Source: Mycobacterium intermedium (GTDB lineage: Bacteria; Actinomycetota; Actinomycetes; Mycobacteriales; Mycobacteriaceae). Taken from it: a stretch of 64,000 bases of DNA. Under the pieces are notes generated by a model. It was not told the origin of the DNA and did no database searches. It worked only from the letters and a program-made list of their open reading frames with translations. This document shows positions 63,848 through 64,000 of this stretch, in pieces (the first letter of the stretch is position 1; every line of letters begins with the position of its first letter). A program made the translations under genes and the position numbers. Location of the stretch: NCBI RefSeq assembly GCF_002086275.1, contig NZ_MVHT01000004.1:1-64000 (forward strand), in the 5' to 3' direction.

Positions 63848-63862
63848 GAGAATAGCGTTCTC
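63848..63862. promoter_or_regulatory. Operator palindrome GAGAATA-GCG-TTCTC (copy 3 of 3)
   Basis: Same 15-bp pattern as at 15046 and 20199, in the 197-bp gap between the P450 gene and a gene entering from the right edge. GTGCGATAT, one arm of the IclR operator, lies 25 bp further right at 63887, possibly by chance. No other structure seen in this gap. Confidence 0.72.
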
Positions 63863-63933
63863 AAGATCGTGACTCAAACCACCCACGTGCGATATTCGCT
63901 CGCCGCGCGAATTAAGAGGAAAAACGCGTCGCC

Positions 63934-63999
63934 CTAGTCGGCGGCGAAGCCCCGTGAGCAGAAATCCCACACCTCATCGGCGGTGATGGGATGCACCGT
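63934..63999 (-). CDS. C-terminal fragment of a gene entering from the right edge, probably a TetR-type regulator
   Basis: On the minus strand an open frame runs from the window end to TAG at 63934, giving 21 residues ending ADEVWDFCSRGFAAD. Mycobacterial TetR-family regulators often end in a DExWxFCxxGF-like helix, so a repressor is plausible; only this fragment is available. Same direction as the P450-SDR-SDR operon and next to a GAGAATA-N3-TTCTC site. Confidence 0.4.
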   Translation of the reverse strand, partial: TVHPITADEVWDFCSRGFAAD

Positions 64000-64000
64000 C

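Noticed and set aside
1..64000. tRNA, rRNA, CRISPR arrays, insertion sequences or phage genes
   Set aside because: No transposase or integrase motifs, no spaced repeat arrays and no tRNA-like cloverleaf or CCA end noticed; intergenic gaps are short and accounted for.

Overview
The window (64 kb, high GC, start codons often GTG/TTG, many 1-4 bp stop/start overlaps) looks like a chromosomal segment of a Mycobacterium species. Evidence: a block with the gene order of M. tuberculosis Rv0846c-Rv0849 (mmcO, lpqS, cysK2, MFS transporter), a mycofactocin-coupled SDR, F420-type luciferase-fold oxidoreductases, an Rv1747-like FHA/ABC exporter, MbtC/MbtD-like polyketide synthase genes and many FadE/FadD/P450 genes. 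I see no rRNA, tRNA, CRISPR array, insertion sequence or phage gene.

Layout. (a) 1-8.8 kb: a small biosynthetic region. A split PKS (KS protein followed by an AT-starting protein that leaves the window), a type II thioesterase, a condensation/acyltransferase-fold protein, a cytochrome P450 and an FHA-ABC exporter. (b) 8.9-22.3 kb: acyl-CoA catabolism. A B12-binding mutase subunit, an F420-type oxidoreductase and a CoA-transferase; a flavin-split-barrel protein; LysR; an epimerase; a ferredoxin and small alpha/beta-barrel pair divergent from FadD-FadE-FadE-crotonase; an alpha/beta hydrolase divergent from thiolase-MeaB. (c) 22.5-35.75 kb: IclR and a KstD-like flavoprotein divergent from a long operon encoding an MhpC-like hydrolase, MhpA-like hydroxylase, MhpB extradiol dioxygenase, a second KstD-like protein, a luciferase-fold oxidoreductase, an SDR, a cyclase-family protein, a hydrolase and a third KstD-like protein. 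(d) 35.7-40.4 kb: the copper block around a RicR/CsoR-like palindrome. (e) 40.4-49.5 kb: a beta-lactamase-fold esterase, two very large STAND/LuxR regulators, an SDR and an NmrA-like protein. (f) 49.5-60.7 kb: SDR, P450, TetR, [3Fe-4S]-type ferredoxin, P450, amidohydrolase, two M24 'pita-bread' proteins (the second without metal ligands), a 38-residue ORF, a double-length CoA-transferase and an SDR. (g) 60.8-63.7 kb: P450-SDR-SDR on the minus strand, then the last codons of a probable regulator at the right edge.

How the parts may work together (inference). Regions b, c, f and g look like one peripheral catabolic island for a ring-containing, side-chained hydrophobic compound: P450s hydroxylate, SDRs oxidise the alcohols, KstD-like flavoproteins desaturate or aromatise a ring ketone, MhpA/B/C hydroxylate, cleave and hydrolyse the resulting ring, and the FadD/FadE/crotonase/thiolase/CoA-transferase set removes side chains. 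Regulatory DNA supports the linkage. A 15-bp palindrome GAGAATA-N3-TTCTC occurs upstream of the ferredoxin/FadD, hydrolase/thiolase and P450-SDR-SDR operons. A different palindrome, TTAAATCAA-N4-TTGACTTAA, occurs in front of the 49.5-kb SDR gene and again in front of the TetR gene. The substrate cannot be named from sequence.
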